This document shows, in pieces, positions 1-9,107 of a DNA stretch of 64,000 nucleotides (position 1 is the first letter of the stretch; every line of letters starts with the position of its first letter). Made by a program: the position numbers and the translations under genes. The notes beneath the pieces are model-generated. The model saw only the letters and a program-made list of their open reading frames with translations, searched no databases and was not told the origin of the DNA. This DNA comes from Pelagihabitans pacificus (GTDB lineage Bacteria > Bacteroidota > Bacteroidia > Flavobacteriales > Flavobacteriaceae): contig NZ_VIKU02000001.1 in the NCBI RefSeq assembly GCF_009371985.2, positions 1,054,001 through 1,118,000 on the forward strand, read 5' to 3'.

Positions 1-1
1 C

Positions 2-163
2 TTACGAGGACATAAAGAATTGAACCTCGAAGTTTATGTCCACAACGACAGGGCGATTTCATTTTACAAAAGACAAGGCTATACCACCCTAGGGATGGTA
101 GACTTCCCGATGGAATCGAATACCTACAAAAACTGGGTAATGAGCAAAAAGCTAGACCAATGA
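2..163 (+). CDS. GNAT N-acetyltransferase, C-terminal part (5' end outside window)
   Basis: Open reading frame entering from the left edge and ending in TGA; 53 codons visible. The peptide contains 'LEVYVHNDRAISFYKRQGY', the classical C-terminal acetyl-CoA-binding motif region of GNAT acetyltransferases (N-x-x-A-x-x-F-Y-x-x-x-G-F/Y). The substrate cannot be deduced because the N-terminal half is missing. About 240 bp without a gene follow before the molybdenum-enzyme pair. Confidence 0.8.
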   Translation, partial: LRGHKELNLEVYVHNDRAISFYKRQGYTTLGMVDFPMESNTYKNWVMSKKLDQ

Positions 164-404
164 CTTTTCGTAAAACCATAGGAAGAAAACAGTTTTATAC
201 TTTCTATTCTACCCTTCACTCGGAAGAAGTCCTAAAACTTACTGAGACCAAAAAAAACCAAAGAAAGCGATAGGCTCCCGAAATACTAAGTGACCCTAGT
301 TCGGCAAGTGGGAGGGAAACTCCCTTAGCCCCGTTCAAAATAGTTGATTTATAGCTATTGCTCCCTTCTTTTTCTGTAACTTAACCCTAAAATAACACAT
401 TACA

Positions 405-878
405 ATGGCCACTTACACGCTAGATATTAACAATATCAAACATGAGGTCGACGTTTCGGAGGGCACCTCCCTGCTTTGGGTACTCCGTGAACATCTGGGC
501 CTTACGGGCACTAAATATGGCTGTGGTATCGCCCAATGTGGGTCCTGTACCATCCATGTAGACGATACCCCCATGAAAGCATGCATCCTGCAGGTTGATA
601 CTGTTGCCGAAGGACAAAAAATCAAAACCATCGAGGGGCTGTCCGATGATGGGGACCATCCTGTCCAAAAGGCATGGATCGAGGCCCAAGCGCCACAATG
701 TGGTTATTGCCAGTCCGGTCAGATCATGCAGGCAGTTGCCCTGTTGAAAGAAAATCCCAATCCGACACGGGAAGAAATCAAAACATACATGAACGGTATC
801 CTCTGCCGTTGTGGTACCTATCTCCGCATCTTGGAAGCGATTGAACTAGCGGCTGGAGCAAAAATCCCGACAAACTAA
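405..878 (+). CDS. iorA: Isoquinoline 1-oxidoreductase-type [2Fe-2S] small subunit
   Basis: 157 aa, the usual size for the iron-sulfur subunit of xanthine-dehydrogenase-family molybdenum hydroxylases. The N-terminal plant-ferredoxin-like domain has 'CGIAQCGSC' plus a further Cys ('MKACIL') for cluster II, and the C-terminal helical domain has 'CGYCQSG' and 'CRCG' for cluster I. It passes electrons from the molybdopterin subunit encoded 18 bp downstream, so the two form one operon. The best match in architecture is the two-subunit IorAB / aldehyde-oxidase type without a FAD subunit. The electron acceptor and substrate are not visible in the sequence. No Tat signal is present here, as expected if it is carried out folded with its partner. 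Confidence 0.9.
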   Translation: MATYTLDINNIKHEVDVSEGTSLLWVLREHLGLTGTKYGCGIAQCGSCTIHVDDTPMKACILQVDTVAEGQKIKTIEGLSDDGDHPVQKAWIEAQAPQCGYCQSGQIMQAVALLKENPNPTREEIKTYMNGILCRCGTYLRILEAIELAAGAKIPTN

Positions 879-896
879 TCCTTATAAAGAAACGTT

Positions 897-3071
897 ATGT
901 CAATTACTTCAAAGCGCATCGACCGTCGGCAGTTTTTAAAATCCTCCAGTGGCGTGGCCCTTTTTATTGGGGTTTCCGGCATTTTACCTCAGTTGATTTC
1001 CTGTAAGGAACCAAAAAAACTTGCGGAACAGTTGGAGAAACATCGGCTGACCGCATGGGTGCAATTGACCGAAGCGGGAGAGCTGACCATTTACAATCCC
1101 GCCGCTGAAATGGGACAAGGGTCTATGACGTCCCTTCCGTTGATTTTTGCCGAAGAGATGGATGCCGACTGGTCTAAGGTAAAAGTCGAATTTTCACCGC
1201 AGGAGGCGGAAATCTATGGCGGTGAGGGATGGAGACCGGGCAGCAAACTTATGTTTACCGTAGGTAGTCGCACCACCAATAGTTATTATTCGACAATGCG
1301 AAAAGCAGGGGCACAGGCGCGTTATGTTCTGTTGACCGCCGCCGCCGATCACTGGGATGTTCCCCTTTCGGAATTGAGCGCTACCAACGGCCAAGTCGTT
1401 CATCAAAAAACAAATCGCGAAATAGGTTATGGCGCATTGGTCCCTTTTTTGAAGATGCCCGAGACCCTGCCCGATTTCGCGGAGGACCAGTTGAAAAATC
1501 CAAAGGATTTTCGATTGATCGGAAAAGAAATTGCCAGAACGGAAATCCCTGCAAAGGTAGATGGTACCGCCCAATTCGCTTGTGATATCCGTTTGCCCGA
1601 AATGGTTTACGGGGTGTTGGAACGTGGAAACCTTCACGGTGCCAAACCCGACTTGACCAATGAGGAGGAAATCCTGGCTATGGACGGCGTCTTGAAAATT
1701 GTCCCTTTCGATTATGCCATTGGTGTCATCGCCAAGACCCTCGAACAGGCCTTGGACGCCAAAAAACAGCTGCGAATCGATTGGAGCAAATCCCAAGCGT
1801 CGGGTTACAATTCCCAGCAAATCTACGCTGAATATCAAAAAATAGCAGACCGGCGACAAAAAGGTGAGGTCACGGTCGAAATCGGGGATGTGGGGAACGC
1901 GCTGCGCTCCGCGTCAAAAACCTATATGATCGATTTTAAAAACGACTATGTGTACCACGCGCAAATGGAACCACTAAATGCCGTAGTCCAAGTGGCAGAA
2001 GACCTACAAAGTGCCGAAGTTTGGGTTGGCAGCCAACAGGGACCCGATACCAAGCTGGGTGTACCCGGACTTTTGGGGATTCTACCCGAAAAAGTAACCG
2101 TTCATTTACAATATCTTGGGGGAGGGTTCGGACGAAGAAGTATGAACGATTTTGTGGAGGAATGCGCCGTATTGGCCATGGAAATGGCCCCTCGTCCCGT
2201 AAAACTGATATGGACCAGGAAAGATGATATTACGTACGGGACGTTTCGTCCGTTATCGCTACAACGCCTTCAGGCCACGGTGGATGCCACAGCTAACATT
2301 ACCGGCTTGTCCCATTGTGTAGTCGGTGACGGGGGGAATCTAGTAGCCAGCGGAGCGCGAAACGATCATTACGATATTCCCAATCAATTGGTCGAATGGC
2401 GGGAGGCCACCCATGGAATTCGCCTCAAGCATTGGCGTTCCGTAGGCCATGGTCCTAACAAGTTTGCCATTGAATGTTTGTTGGATGAAGTCGCCATGGA
2501 TCAAAAAATAGATCCTGTAGACTTGCGAAGAAAACTAATGGCCAAATCGCCCAAAGCATTGGCCACCTTGGAAAAGGCTGCCGAACTATCCGATTGGAAC
2601 GGACCTGTTAAAGAGGGTCGGGCCAAGGGTGTGGCATTTGTAGAACATGGATCCTTAGGAACTGGTGTTTGCGAAATTTCGGTAGACCGGAATTCGGGAA
2701 AAATCAAGGTACATAACTTCTGGATTGCTTTGGATGCGGGAGTCATCGTTCAACCCGACAATGTAAAGGCCCAAATGGAAGGGGGCATCATCATGGGAAT
2801 GAGCAGCGTGCTTAAGGAACAGATTACCATCGAAGATGGCAGAGTACAGCAGTCCAATTTTGACACATATCAATTACTTCGAATGCAAGACATTCCCGAT
2901 CGTATCGAAACTGCCCTCATTGCATCCTACGACCACCCGGAAGGGGTGGGCGAAACGGCAACCCCCATGGTGGCCGGTGCCATTGCGAATGCTTTTTTAC
3001 GGTTGACCGGGAAACGACTGCGTCATTTGCCTTTTACCCCCGAAAGGGTGTTGGAAGTTTTAAATAGTTAG
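897..3071 (+). CDS. iorB: Molybdopterin-binding large subunit, IorB/aldehyde dehydrogenase type, Tat lipoprotein
   Basis: 724 aa. The N-terminus has a twin-arginine motif ('DRRQFLKSSSG', Arg10-Arg11) followed by a hydrophobic stretch and 'LISC' (Cys36), so it is probably a Tat-exported lipoprotein. Family signatures are the Moco-binding 'GGGFGRRS' (around residue 405) and the C-terminal 'GVGETATP', whose Glu is the catalytic base of molybdenum hydroxylases. The N-terminal part (residues 45-200) resembles the duplicated aldehyde-oxidase domain seen in IorB. It should oxidise an aldehyde or N-heterocycle in the periplasm with water as oxygen donor. It directly follows the [2Fe-2S] subunit. The family is certain, the substrate unknown; isoquinoline is only the name-giving compound. 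Confidence 0.88.
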   Translation: MSITSKRIDRRQFLKSSSGVALFIGVSGILPQLISCKEPKKLAEQLEKHRLTAWVQLTEAGELTIYNPAAEMGQGSMTSLPLIFAEEMDADWSKVKVEFSPQEAEIYGGEGWRPGSKLMFTVGSRTTNSYYSTMRKAGAQARYVLLTAAADHWDVPLSELSATNGQVVHQKTNREIGYGALVPFLKMPETLPDFAEDQLKNPKDFRLIGKEIARTEIPAKVDGTAQFACDIRLPEMVYGVLERGNLHGAKPDLTNEEEILAMDGVLKIVPFDYAIGVIAKTLEQALDAKKQLRIDWSKSQASGYNSQQIYAEYQKIADRRQKGEVTVEIGDVGNALRSASKTYMIDFKNDYVYHAQMEPLNAVVQVAEDLQSAEVWVGSQQGPDTKLGVPGLLGILPEKVTVHLQYLGGGFGRRSMNDFVEECAVLAMEMAPRPVKLIWTRKDDITYGTFRPLSLQRLQATVDATANITGLSHCVVGDGGNLVASGARNDHYDIPNQLVEWREATHGIRLKHWRSVGHGPNKFAIECLLDEVAMDQKIDPVDLRRKLMAKSPKALATLEKAAELSDWNGPVKEGRAKGVAFVEHGSLGTGVCEISVDRNSGKIKVHNFWIALDAGVIVQPDNVKAQMEGGIIMGMSSVLKEQITIEDGRVQQSNFDTYQLLRMQDIPDRIETALIASYDHPEGVGETATPMVAGAIANAFLRLTGKRLRHLPFTPERVLEVLNS

Positions 3072-3146
3072 TTGTAGAAAAGTCCGTTAGCCAAAAAGAA
3101 GCATCAATGTCACGCCGGGTTCGCCTGCACCAAGCAAGGCCGAAGT

Positions 3147-3316
3147 GTCAAAGCGCAATAAAAGGTCCTCGACACACTCGGACTGACAAAATAGCTTTGA
3201 CATGGCACGATTGCATAAAGAATCACTTACATCGCTATAAACAATGCCTTTCACAAAGAACAGCCGGAAACGTCAAAGCGCAACACGGTCCCCGACCTGT
3301 CTGTCCCGGACAAAGC
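3147..3316. repeat. Imperfect direct repeat in intergenic region
   Basis: Two copies about 125 bp apart start with the identical 12-mer GTCAAAGCGCAA (3147-3158 and 3272-3283). In both this is followed by GGTCCtCGAC / GGTCCcCGAC and then a GACAAA block. They lie between iorB and the DUF1801 gene, where no convincing gene is visible. This could be a remnant of a small repeat family; no terminal repeats or transposase are seen. Confidence 0.45.
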
Positions 3317-3362
3317 TTCAGGACTTGGACCAACAGGACACTATAAATTGGTCATTGGACAA

Positions 3363-3818
3363 ATGAAAGCAAACCCTGCCTTATCGGCCTTTTTGGAACC
3401 TTATCCCCCATCGATTCGAGAGTTGACACTTCAATTGAGGACGTTTGTTCTGGACTCGGTTCCCGAAACGAATGAATTGCTATGGGATAATTACAATGCC
3501 GTTGCATTGGCTTATTCCAAGTCGGAGCGACTCCGTGACGCCTTTTGTCATATTGCAGTGTATGCAAAACATGTTAATTTCGGCTTTAATCGCGGTGCGG
3601 AACTATCGAGCGACTATCTTCCACTGCTTGGCAAGGGAAAACTCATCCGTCATATCAAGGTGAACCACTTTGACACCTTTCCACAAGAGGGAGTCCGCAA
3701 ACTGTTATTAGATGCCGTTGCACGTTCCGAGCAGCTTCACCCTGAATTGGTTGATTGCAAATCGAACCCCAAAAGTATCGTAATGTCAATATCCGAAAAG
3801 AAAATACGGCCAAAATAA
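3363..3818 (+). CDS. DUF1801 (YdhG-like) domain protein
   Basis: 151 aa from the ATG at 3363; a TTG 15 bp upstream is in frame but a less likely start. The protein has the DUF1801 pattern: an N-terminal helical part ('FLEPYPPSIRELTLQLR'), 'ETNELLWDNYNAVALAY', a central sheet 'HIAVYAKHVNFGFNRGAEL' and 'GKGKLIRHIKV' near the C-terminus. The fold is related to frataxin-like/YdhG proteins; no enzymatic activity is established and no catalytic residues can be pointed to. It stands alone, converging with the BNR protein, and its stop codon sits in the loop of a bidirectional terminator. Confidence 0.75.
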   Translation: MKANPALSAFLEPYPPSIRELTLQLRTFVLDSVPETNELLWDNYNAVALAYSKSERLRDAFCHIAVYAKHVNFGFNRGAELSSDYLPLLGKGKLIRHIKVNHFDTFPQEGVRKLLLDAVARSEQLHPELVDCKSNPKSIVMSISEKKIRPK

Positions 3819-3831
3819 TAGCGGCCGTATT
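3803..3831. terminator. Bidirectional hairpin terminator
   Basis: Perfect 9-bp inverted repeat AATACGGCC (3803-3811) / GGCCGTATT (3823-3831) with an 11-nt loop, AT-rich on both flanks. It lies between the converging DUF1801 and BNR-protein genes, so it can serve both strands. The DUF1801 stop codon lies in the loop. Confidence 0.7.
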
Positions 3832-3862
3832 TCATTAAATAAGACGATAAAGTCGACTGGTA

Positions 3863-6800
3863 TCAATCTACTATGGGCGGGACACCGGCATCCAATAGCA
3901 TTTTCTCCACCCTTGGTACATCGGTATCCAAAAATTGGCTCAGTTTCGATTCCAATCCTGCATACTGTTGTTTCGCCATTTCAAAACTTTCCATGTGCAT
4001 CTTGGTCGGTCCGTAGGTATTCCCAAAATACCCTCTTTGAGCCACTCCCAAACGACTTTGCACCGTAGGGTCGTCTTTCTCCCCTACTTCGGCCTTGGCA
4101 GAATTACCGAATAGAGCGCCTTCAAGTTCGAACATCGCGGTTTTCAAATCGGCCACTTCCTTCTCCAAGGCCCCTGGAGCACTTTTCGCATATCGCAACG
4201 CATTGTCAAAGGCTTTTACCTTTTTTGTCGCCTTGCGAAAACGATGTTGAGTCACCGCCAGCTCTCTTCCAAAATCGATCAATCGATCGGTATAGTCGGA
4301 AATCTGTACTTCCAACGGATTTTCCAATACATTCTTACGGATCCGTTCCACCGTAAACGACTGCGAATCCCCTAGTTCGGTAACGGTTCCGTCGACCGAT
4401 TTGTACAAACTCACGGTGTACGTTCCCGGGTCTACCATGATCGCTCTTCTAAACCTACGATTTTCCGGTTCTTCCGTCGAAGTATCCAATGTCATCTCCA
4501 CGGGTTGGGTCAAATCCCAGGATACCTGTTGGAACCCTTTTTTCAGGGGACCGTTTACACGGGCAACCACTTGGCCTTCCCCATTTTTGACCACTAAAAT
4601 AGCGGTCGGTTTTGTCTCATTTTTTTCAGCTTCGACGGTCTTCCATCCTGGAAAGGGAACATCGTTCCCAGTTCCTAATTTCTTCTCCCTATCCTTTCGT
4701 ACCTCGGCCGTCGTCTTGTAATCGTCGGACAGGTAATAGTTGAACACCGCTCCATAAGGGGGATTGTCGGCCGTAAAGAAACTTCCGCCTTGACTAGCAC
4801 TTCCCCCACGTATTTGGATGTACTGAAGGGCCTTTCTTGGCTTGAACAAGGTGGCTTCCTTTTTCAACATTTCTTCGGATACTTCCCGTAATAGGCTGTA
4901 GTCGTCAAAGACATAAAAACTTCTTCCGAAGGAGGCCCCGATCAAATCGTTTTCCCTTTTATGAATGGCCAGATCACGGAACGAGATGGTGGGGAGACCG
5001 TTTGAGAACTTGATCCATTTCCCTCCTTGATCAAAGGATACATAGATGCCATACTCCGTGGCCAAGAACAGTAGATTTTTGTTGACGTGGTCCTGCACCA
5101 ACCGCCAAACCAGCGTTCCTTTAGGCAGCCCGTTGGTAATGGCCTTCCAGGTTTTGCCACCATTCACGGTTTTGTACAGATAGGGCGCGTAATCCCCAAA
5201 TTTATGGTTGTCGAGCGCGACGTAAGCGGTATTCGCATCGTGCAAATCGGCCTTGATATCATTCACAAAGGCGGAGGCAGGAACGCCCGGCAATTGGGTT
5301 ACATTGATGTTCGTCCAACTATCCCCTCCGTTCTTCGTATACTGGATATGTCCGTCATCGGTTCCTGCGTACAGGATATTTTCGTCCAGGGGCGACTCGG
5401 ATAAAGAAGTAATGGTGTTATAGGTCGACATGGCATATACATCCCATACCGCATCCCAGCTTTGCCTTTTTCCCATGATGGGTAGTGTCAAGCGCTCCTG
5501 ATTTTTGGTAAGGTCCGTGGAAATCGGTGTCCAGCTATCACCTCTATCATTCGAACGCCACACTCTTTGGGAGGCAAAATACAATCGCTTGGGATCGTGG
5601 TTGCTTACCAGAATGGGCGCATCCCAATTAAACCGTTCGTAATCCTCCCCTGGTTTCGATTGGGGTCGAATGTACACCGCTTCTCCGGTAGTACGGTCGA
5701 TTCGGTGCAAATTTCCTTGCTGTGATTGGGCATACATCACATCGGGATTCCCTGGAGTCGTAGCAGGTTGATGCCCATCGCCGCCCAATAATACGAACCA
5801 GTCTTGGTTGGCAATACCACGGGTACTAAAAGTGCGTGAAGGTCCCCCCTGGGAATTGTTGTCCTGCGTACCGCCGTAGATATTGTAGAAGGGCTCCGCA
5901 TCGTCTACGGCCAATTTGTAGAACTGGGTAATGGGCAGGTTGCCTACGAACTTCCAGGTTTTGGCGTCGTCGAAACTTTCGTAAATACCTCCATCGGTGC
6001 CCATCAACAAATAATTGGGGTCCTGCTTTTTGAAGGTGAGGGAATGGTTATCGCTATGCTTATCCTCCTCGGTGAGTGTCGAAAAGTTTTTTCCCCCGTC
6101 CTCGGAGACCAATACCCGGACGTTCATCAAGTAAATCTTGTCAAAAACATGGGGAGAGGCCACCAACTCCTGGTAGTAATGGGGGCCGGTAGCACCGGAC
6201 ACGGTATCGGACATTTTTTTCCAGCTGGCACCCCCGTCTTCGGAACGATACACGGCCCCGGTTCTTCGTTTTAGTTCAATGGCCGCGTAAAGCACATCAG
6301 GATTCATGGGTGACATCGCCAATCCTATTTTTCCCATATCCTCCTTTGGAAGGCCCGTTTCCAATTTTGTCCAGTTTTCACCCCCGTCGGTGCTTTTGTA
6401 CAAAGCGGTTCCGGGACCCCCGCCCATGTAGGCGGCTACATTTCGATGTCGTTGCCAAGTGGCTGCATAGAGCACATCGGGGTTTCTGGGATCTATAAGC
6501 AAATCGGTAACGCCGGTCCATTCGTTACTTTCCAGGGTATTTTTCCACGTTTTGCCCCCATCGGTGGTTTTGTAAAGGCCCCGCTCACCCCCAGGGCTCC
6601 AGAGGGGCCCTTGGGCAGCGACCCAAACCACGTCCGGATCTTCGGGATGCACGATGATTTTCGAGATATGTTCCGATTTCTTCAGGCCCATATTCGTCCA
6701 GGTGTTGCCCCCATCCTCGCTTTTGTATAGCCCGTGGCCCACCCCAATATGACGGCCGCCGTTGTTCTCTCCCGTTCCCAACCAAATGGTATTGTGGTTA

Positions 6801-7117
6801 TGGGGGTCAATAGTGACGCATCCGGTCGCGTAGAACGACTCCTTATCGGTCAGTGGTTTCCAAGTGGTACCGGCATTGGTGGTTTTCCACAAACCTCCTG
6901 AGGAAACCGCGGCATACCAGACATTTTCATTGGTAGGGTCAATGGCGATGTCCGATAACCGTCCCGACATGAAAGCCGGACCAACGCTTCGAAATTTTAA
7001 TCCCGAAAAGGTTTTTTCGTTCCAAAGATCGGTTGATTCATCTTGGGAAAATCCCATTAATCCGTTTAGTAGGAGGGAAAGCAAGAATACATAAAAGGTA
7101 TTTTTCTTCATTTTCAT
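3863..7117 (-). CDS. Large secreted BNR/VPS10-like beta-propeller protein
   Basis: 1084 aa with signal peptide 'MKMKKNTFYVFLLSLLLNG...GFSQ'. The first ~760 residues contain about ten Asp-box (BNR) motifs of the type S-x-D-G-G-x-x-W ('KTTNAGTTW', 'KSEDGGNTW', 'KTTDGGKTW', 'KSTDGGENW', 'RSEDGGASW', 'VSEDGGKNF', 'RSNDRGDSW', 'YTKNGGDSW', 'KTVNGGKTW'), implying one or two beta-propellers like the sortilin/VPS10 luminal domain. The C-terminal ~300 residues are different: a beta-rich part followed by a helical tail with 'LEKEVADLKTAMFELEGALFG'. Bacteroidetes carry many such proteins, often called 'glycosyl hydrolase', but sialidase catalytic residues are not evident and function is unknown. It is transcribed alone, divergent from the GntP operon. 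Confidence 0.8.
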   Translation of the reverse strand: MKMKKNTFYVFLLSLLLNGLMGFSQDESTDLWNEKTFSGLKFRSVGPAFMSGRLSDIAIDPTNENVWYAAVSSGGLWKTTNAGTTWKPLTDKESFYATGCVTIDPHNHNTIWLGTGENNGGRHIGVGHGLYKSEDGGNTWTNMGLKKSEHISKIIVHPEDPDVVWVAAQGPLWSPGGERGLYKTTDGGKTWKNTLESNEWTGVTDLLIDPRNPDVLYAATWQRHRNVAAYMGGGPGTALYKSTDGGENWTKLETGLPKEDMGKIGLAMSPMNPDVLYAAIELKRRTGAVYRSEDGGASWKKMSDTVSGATGPHYYQELVASPHVFDKIYLMNVRVLVSEDGGKNFSTLTEEDKHSDNHSLTFKKQDPNYLLMGTDGGIYESFDDAKTWKFVGNLPITQFYKLAVDDAEPFYNIYGGTQDNNSQGGPSRTFSTRGIANQDWFVLLGGDGHQPATTPGNPDVMYAQSQQGNLHRIDRTTGEAVYIRPQSKPGEDYERFNWDAPILVSNHDPKRLYFASQRVWRSNDRGDSWTPISTDLTKNQERLTLPIMGKRQSWDAVWDVYAMSTYNTITSLSESPLDENILYAGTDDGHIQYTKNGGDSWTNINVTQLPGVPASAFVNDIKADLHDANTAYVALDNHKFGDYAPYLYKTVNGGKTWKAITNGLPKGTLVWRLVQDHVNKNLLFLATEYGIYVSFDQGGKWIKFSNGLPTISFRDLAIHKRENDLIGASFGRSFYVFDDYSLLREVSEEMLKKEATLFKPRKALQYIQIRGGSASQGGSFFTADNPPYGAVFNYYLSDDYKTTAEVRKDREKKLGTGNDVPFPGWKTVEAEKNETKPTAILVVKNGEGQVVARVNGPLKKGFQQVSWDLTQPVEMTLDTSTEEPENRRFRRAIMVDPGTYTVSLYKSVDGTVTELGDSQSFTVERIRKNVLENPLEVQISDYTDRLIDFGRELAVTQHRFRKATKKVKAFDNALRYAKSAPGALEKEVADLKTAMFELEGALFGNSAKAEVGEKDDPTVQSRLGVAQRGYFGNTYGPTKMHMESFEMAKQQYAGLESKLSQFLDTDVPRVEKMLLDAGVPPIVD

Positions 7118-7224
7118 TTCTGTTAGAATTTTGATTTAGCCAGCCCTGAAATTACAAAAAAAAGGGTATCCGACGGAAAGGCTCGAAAGCCTTTTTAAGG
7201 TTCGTCAACGTCGCTCTATTTTAC

Positions 7225-7232
7225 TATCTTAG
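7225..7232 (+). promoter_or_regulatory. Candidate -7 box of the GntP/RidA/DTA/M19 operon
   Basis: TATCTTAG, 31 bp before the permease ATG, fits the Bacteroidetes -7 element TAnnTTTG with one change. No clear TTG -33 element is seen. Confidence 0.4.
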
Positions 7233-7263
7233 GGGCTACAACCTATCCAATTTATAGCCAACA

Positions 7264-8580
7264 ATGCCGCTCGCCATCGTAATCATTGGAATTATCCTCC
7301 TTTTTGTCCTAATCGCCCAATTCAAACTCAACGCCTTTATCGCCTTTATCATCGTCTCACTTTTTGTGGGTGTTGCGGAAGGGATGGAGGTCCTCAAGGT
7401 TGTCGATTCGATACAGACAGGTCTGGGCAAGACCTTGGGCGGGCTCATCATGATCTTAGGCCTGGGAGCCATGCTTGGAAAGTTGGTTGCCGACAGTGGG
7501 GCCGCGCAACGAATTACGACTCAGCTAGTGGATAAATTTGGGAAAAAGAACATTCAATGGGCTGTGGTGCTTACTGGTTTTATCGTAGGCATTCCCATGT
7601 TTTATACGGTGGGTTTTGTGATATTGGTACCCTTGGTTTTTACCGTAGCCGCTGCGACGGGACTTCCTTTGATCTATGTAGGCCTTCCCATGTTGGCATC
7701 GCTTTCGGTGACCCATGGCTACCTGCCGCCCCACCCTGCCCCGACAGGTATTGCCGTGATGTTCAAGGCCGATATTGGTAAAACGTTGCTATACGGAATC
7801 GTAGTTGCCATCCCGGCCATTATCATCGCAGGGCCTTTATTTTCAAGAACCATCAAAAAAATAAAGGCCACACCATTAAAGGAATTTTTAAATCCAAGGG
7901 TATTGACGGAAGAGGAGATGCCCGGAACCTTTATCAGTATTTTTACAGCCTTGTTACCCGTGATTTTGATTGGAATTGCGGCCATTTTCAAGGTATTGCT
8001 CCCCGAAGGAAGTACGATGGCCCAAGTTACCGGTATACTCGGCGACCCGGTCATTGCCATGTTACTCTCCGTTTTGGTCGCCATTTATACCTTGGGGCTG
8101 GCTCGCGGTAAAAATATGAAAGAGGTCATGGATTCGGTGTCCAGCGCGGTTGCGGGAATTACCATGGTATTGTTGATTATCGCCGGAGCCGGGGCCTTAA
8201 AGGAAGTATTGATCGACAGTGGGGTGAGTGACTATATCGGGAACATGCTCAAAGGGTCTACTATTTCCCCCTTGATTTTGGCTTGGTTGATTGCTACCGT
8301 CATCCGGGTCTGTGTCGGTTCCGCTACGGTGGCAGGTTTGACGGCGGCGGGAATAGCGGCACCCTTATTGGCAAATTCGGGTGTAAGCCCAGAATTGATG
8401 GTCCTTGCCATTGGTTCGGGAAGTTTGATGCTCTCCCATGTAAACGACGGGGGCTTTTGGCTCTATAAGGAATATTTCAACCTTTCGGTCAAGGATACCC
8501 TTCGTACGTGGACCGTGATGGAAACCACGGTCGGGGTGATGGGGTTATTGGGGGTGTTGGTGTTGGATATATTTCTTTGA
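7264..8580 (+). CDS. GntP/DsdX-family proton symporter
   Basis: 438 aa, strongly hydrophobic with about 12 predicted membrane segments. It matches the GntP (gluconate:H+ symporter) family in length and in motifs such as 'GLGKTLGGLIMILGLGAMLGKL' in the first third, 'HGYLPPHPAPTG' in the middle and 'GSLMLSHVNDGGFWL' near the end. This family includes gluconate, fructuronate and D-serine (DsdX) permeases. It opens a four-gene co-directional operon with RidA, a D-amino-acid PLP enzyme and a dipeptidase, so the neighbourhood favours an amino-acid-type substrate over a sugar acid; no sugar-acid kinase or dehydratase is nearby. The substrate assignment is inference; the family call is firm. Confidence 0.88.
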   Translation: MPLAIVIIGIILLFVLIAQFKLNAFIAFIIVSLFVGVAEGMEVLKVVDSIQTGLGKTLGGLIMILGLGAMLGKLVADSGAAQRITTQLVDKFGKKNIQWAVVLTGFIVGIPMFYTVGFVILVPLVFTVAAATGLPLIYVGLPMLASLSVTHGYLPPHPAPTGIAVMFKADIGKTLLYGIVVAIPAIIIAGPLFSRTIKKIKATPLKEFLNPRVLTEEEMPGTFISIFTALLPVILIGIAAIFKVLLPEGSTMAQVTGILGDPVIAMLLSVLVAIYTLGLARGKNMKEVMDSVSSAVAGITMVLLIIAGAGALKEVLIDSGVSDYIGNMLKGSTISPLILAWLIATVIRVCVGSATVAGLTAAGIAAPLLANSGVSPELMVLAIGSGSLMLSHVNDGGFWLYKEYFNLSVKDTLRTWTVMETTVGVMGLLGVLVLDIFL

Positions 8581-8636
8581 AAAGGATAAAAAAAGTAGTG
8601 TATTGTTAAAAATTACGTACTATAAAATGCTAAAAA

Positions 8637-9104
8637 ATGAATAGTAAACCTTCGGAAAGAATCAAGGAATTGGGATTGGTACTTCCACCGGCCCCACCAC
8701 CGGCCGGCTTGTACAAACCCGTTTTGGTGGTCGATAATTTTCTCTATGTTTCAGGTCAGGGGCCCATGCGCAACGACGGTACCCTGTATACCGGTCGCGT
8801 GGGTGACGACCTGGGCTTGGAACAGGGGAAAGAGGCGGCCCGTCAAGTAGCGTTGACCATGTTGGCAACGATTACCACCCATTTTGGGGATGTGGATCGA
8901 ATTAAACGGTTGGTAAAAACCTTGGGAATGGTGAATTGTACCCCCAATTTTGGAGACCAACCACTGGTCATCAACGGTTATAGCGAATTAATGTCCGACG
9001 TCTTCGGTCCCGATGATGGAGTCGGGGTCCGAAGTGCCGTAGGCATGATGCTCCCCAGTCAAGTGGCCGTAGAAATCGAGGCCATGTTCGAACTTCACAC
9101 CTAA
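8637..9104 (+). CDS. ridA: RidA-family enamine/imine deaminase
   Basis: 155 aa with the RidA/YjgF fold pattern: 'LYVSGQGPMRNDGTLYTGRVG' near the start, 'QVALTMLATI', and 'GVRSAVGMMLPSQVAVEIEAMF' at the end. The Arg of 'VRSAVG' aligns with the catalytic Arg of RidA that binds the carboxylate of 2-aminoacrylate. RidA proteins hydrolyse reactive enamines released by PLP dehydratases. It ends 3 bp before the PLP enzyme gene, so the two are translated together, which fits detoxification of an aminoacrylate product of that neighbour. The sequence is longer than E. coli RidA (128 aa) and belongs to a divergent Rid subgroup. Confidence 0.85.
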   Translation: MNSKPSERIKELGLVLPPAPPPAGLYKPVLVVDNFLYVSGQGPMRNDGTLYTGRVGDDLGLEQGKEAARQVALTMLATITTHFGDVDRIKRLVKTLGMVNCTPNFGDQPLVINGYSELMSDVFGPDDGVGVRSAVGMMLPSQVAVEIEAMFELHT

Positions 9105-9107
9105 AAT

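Noticed and set aside
164-404. Possible riboswitch upstream of the molybdenum enzyme
   Set aside because: Only a 5-bp hairpin (GGGAG/CTCCC) is visible; it does not resemble the Moco element.
1194-1859. 221-codon minus-strand frame inside iorB
   Set aside because: Shadow of iorB; no ribosome site or family resemblance.
3107-3346. 79-codon frame after iorB
   Set aside because: Its sequence coincides with the imperfect direct repeat and has no protein-like features.
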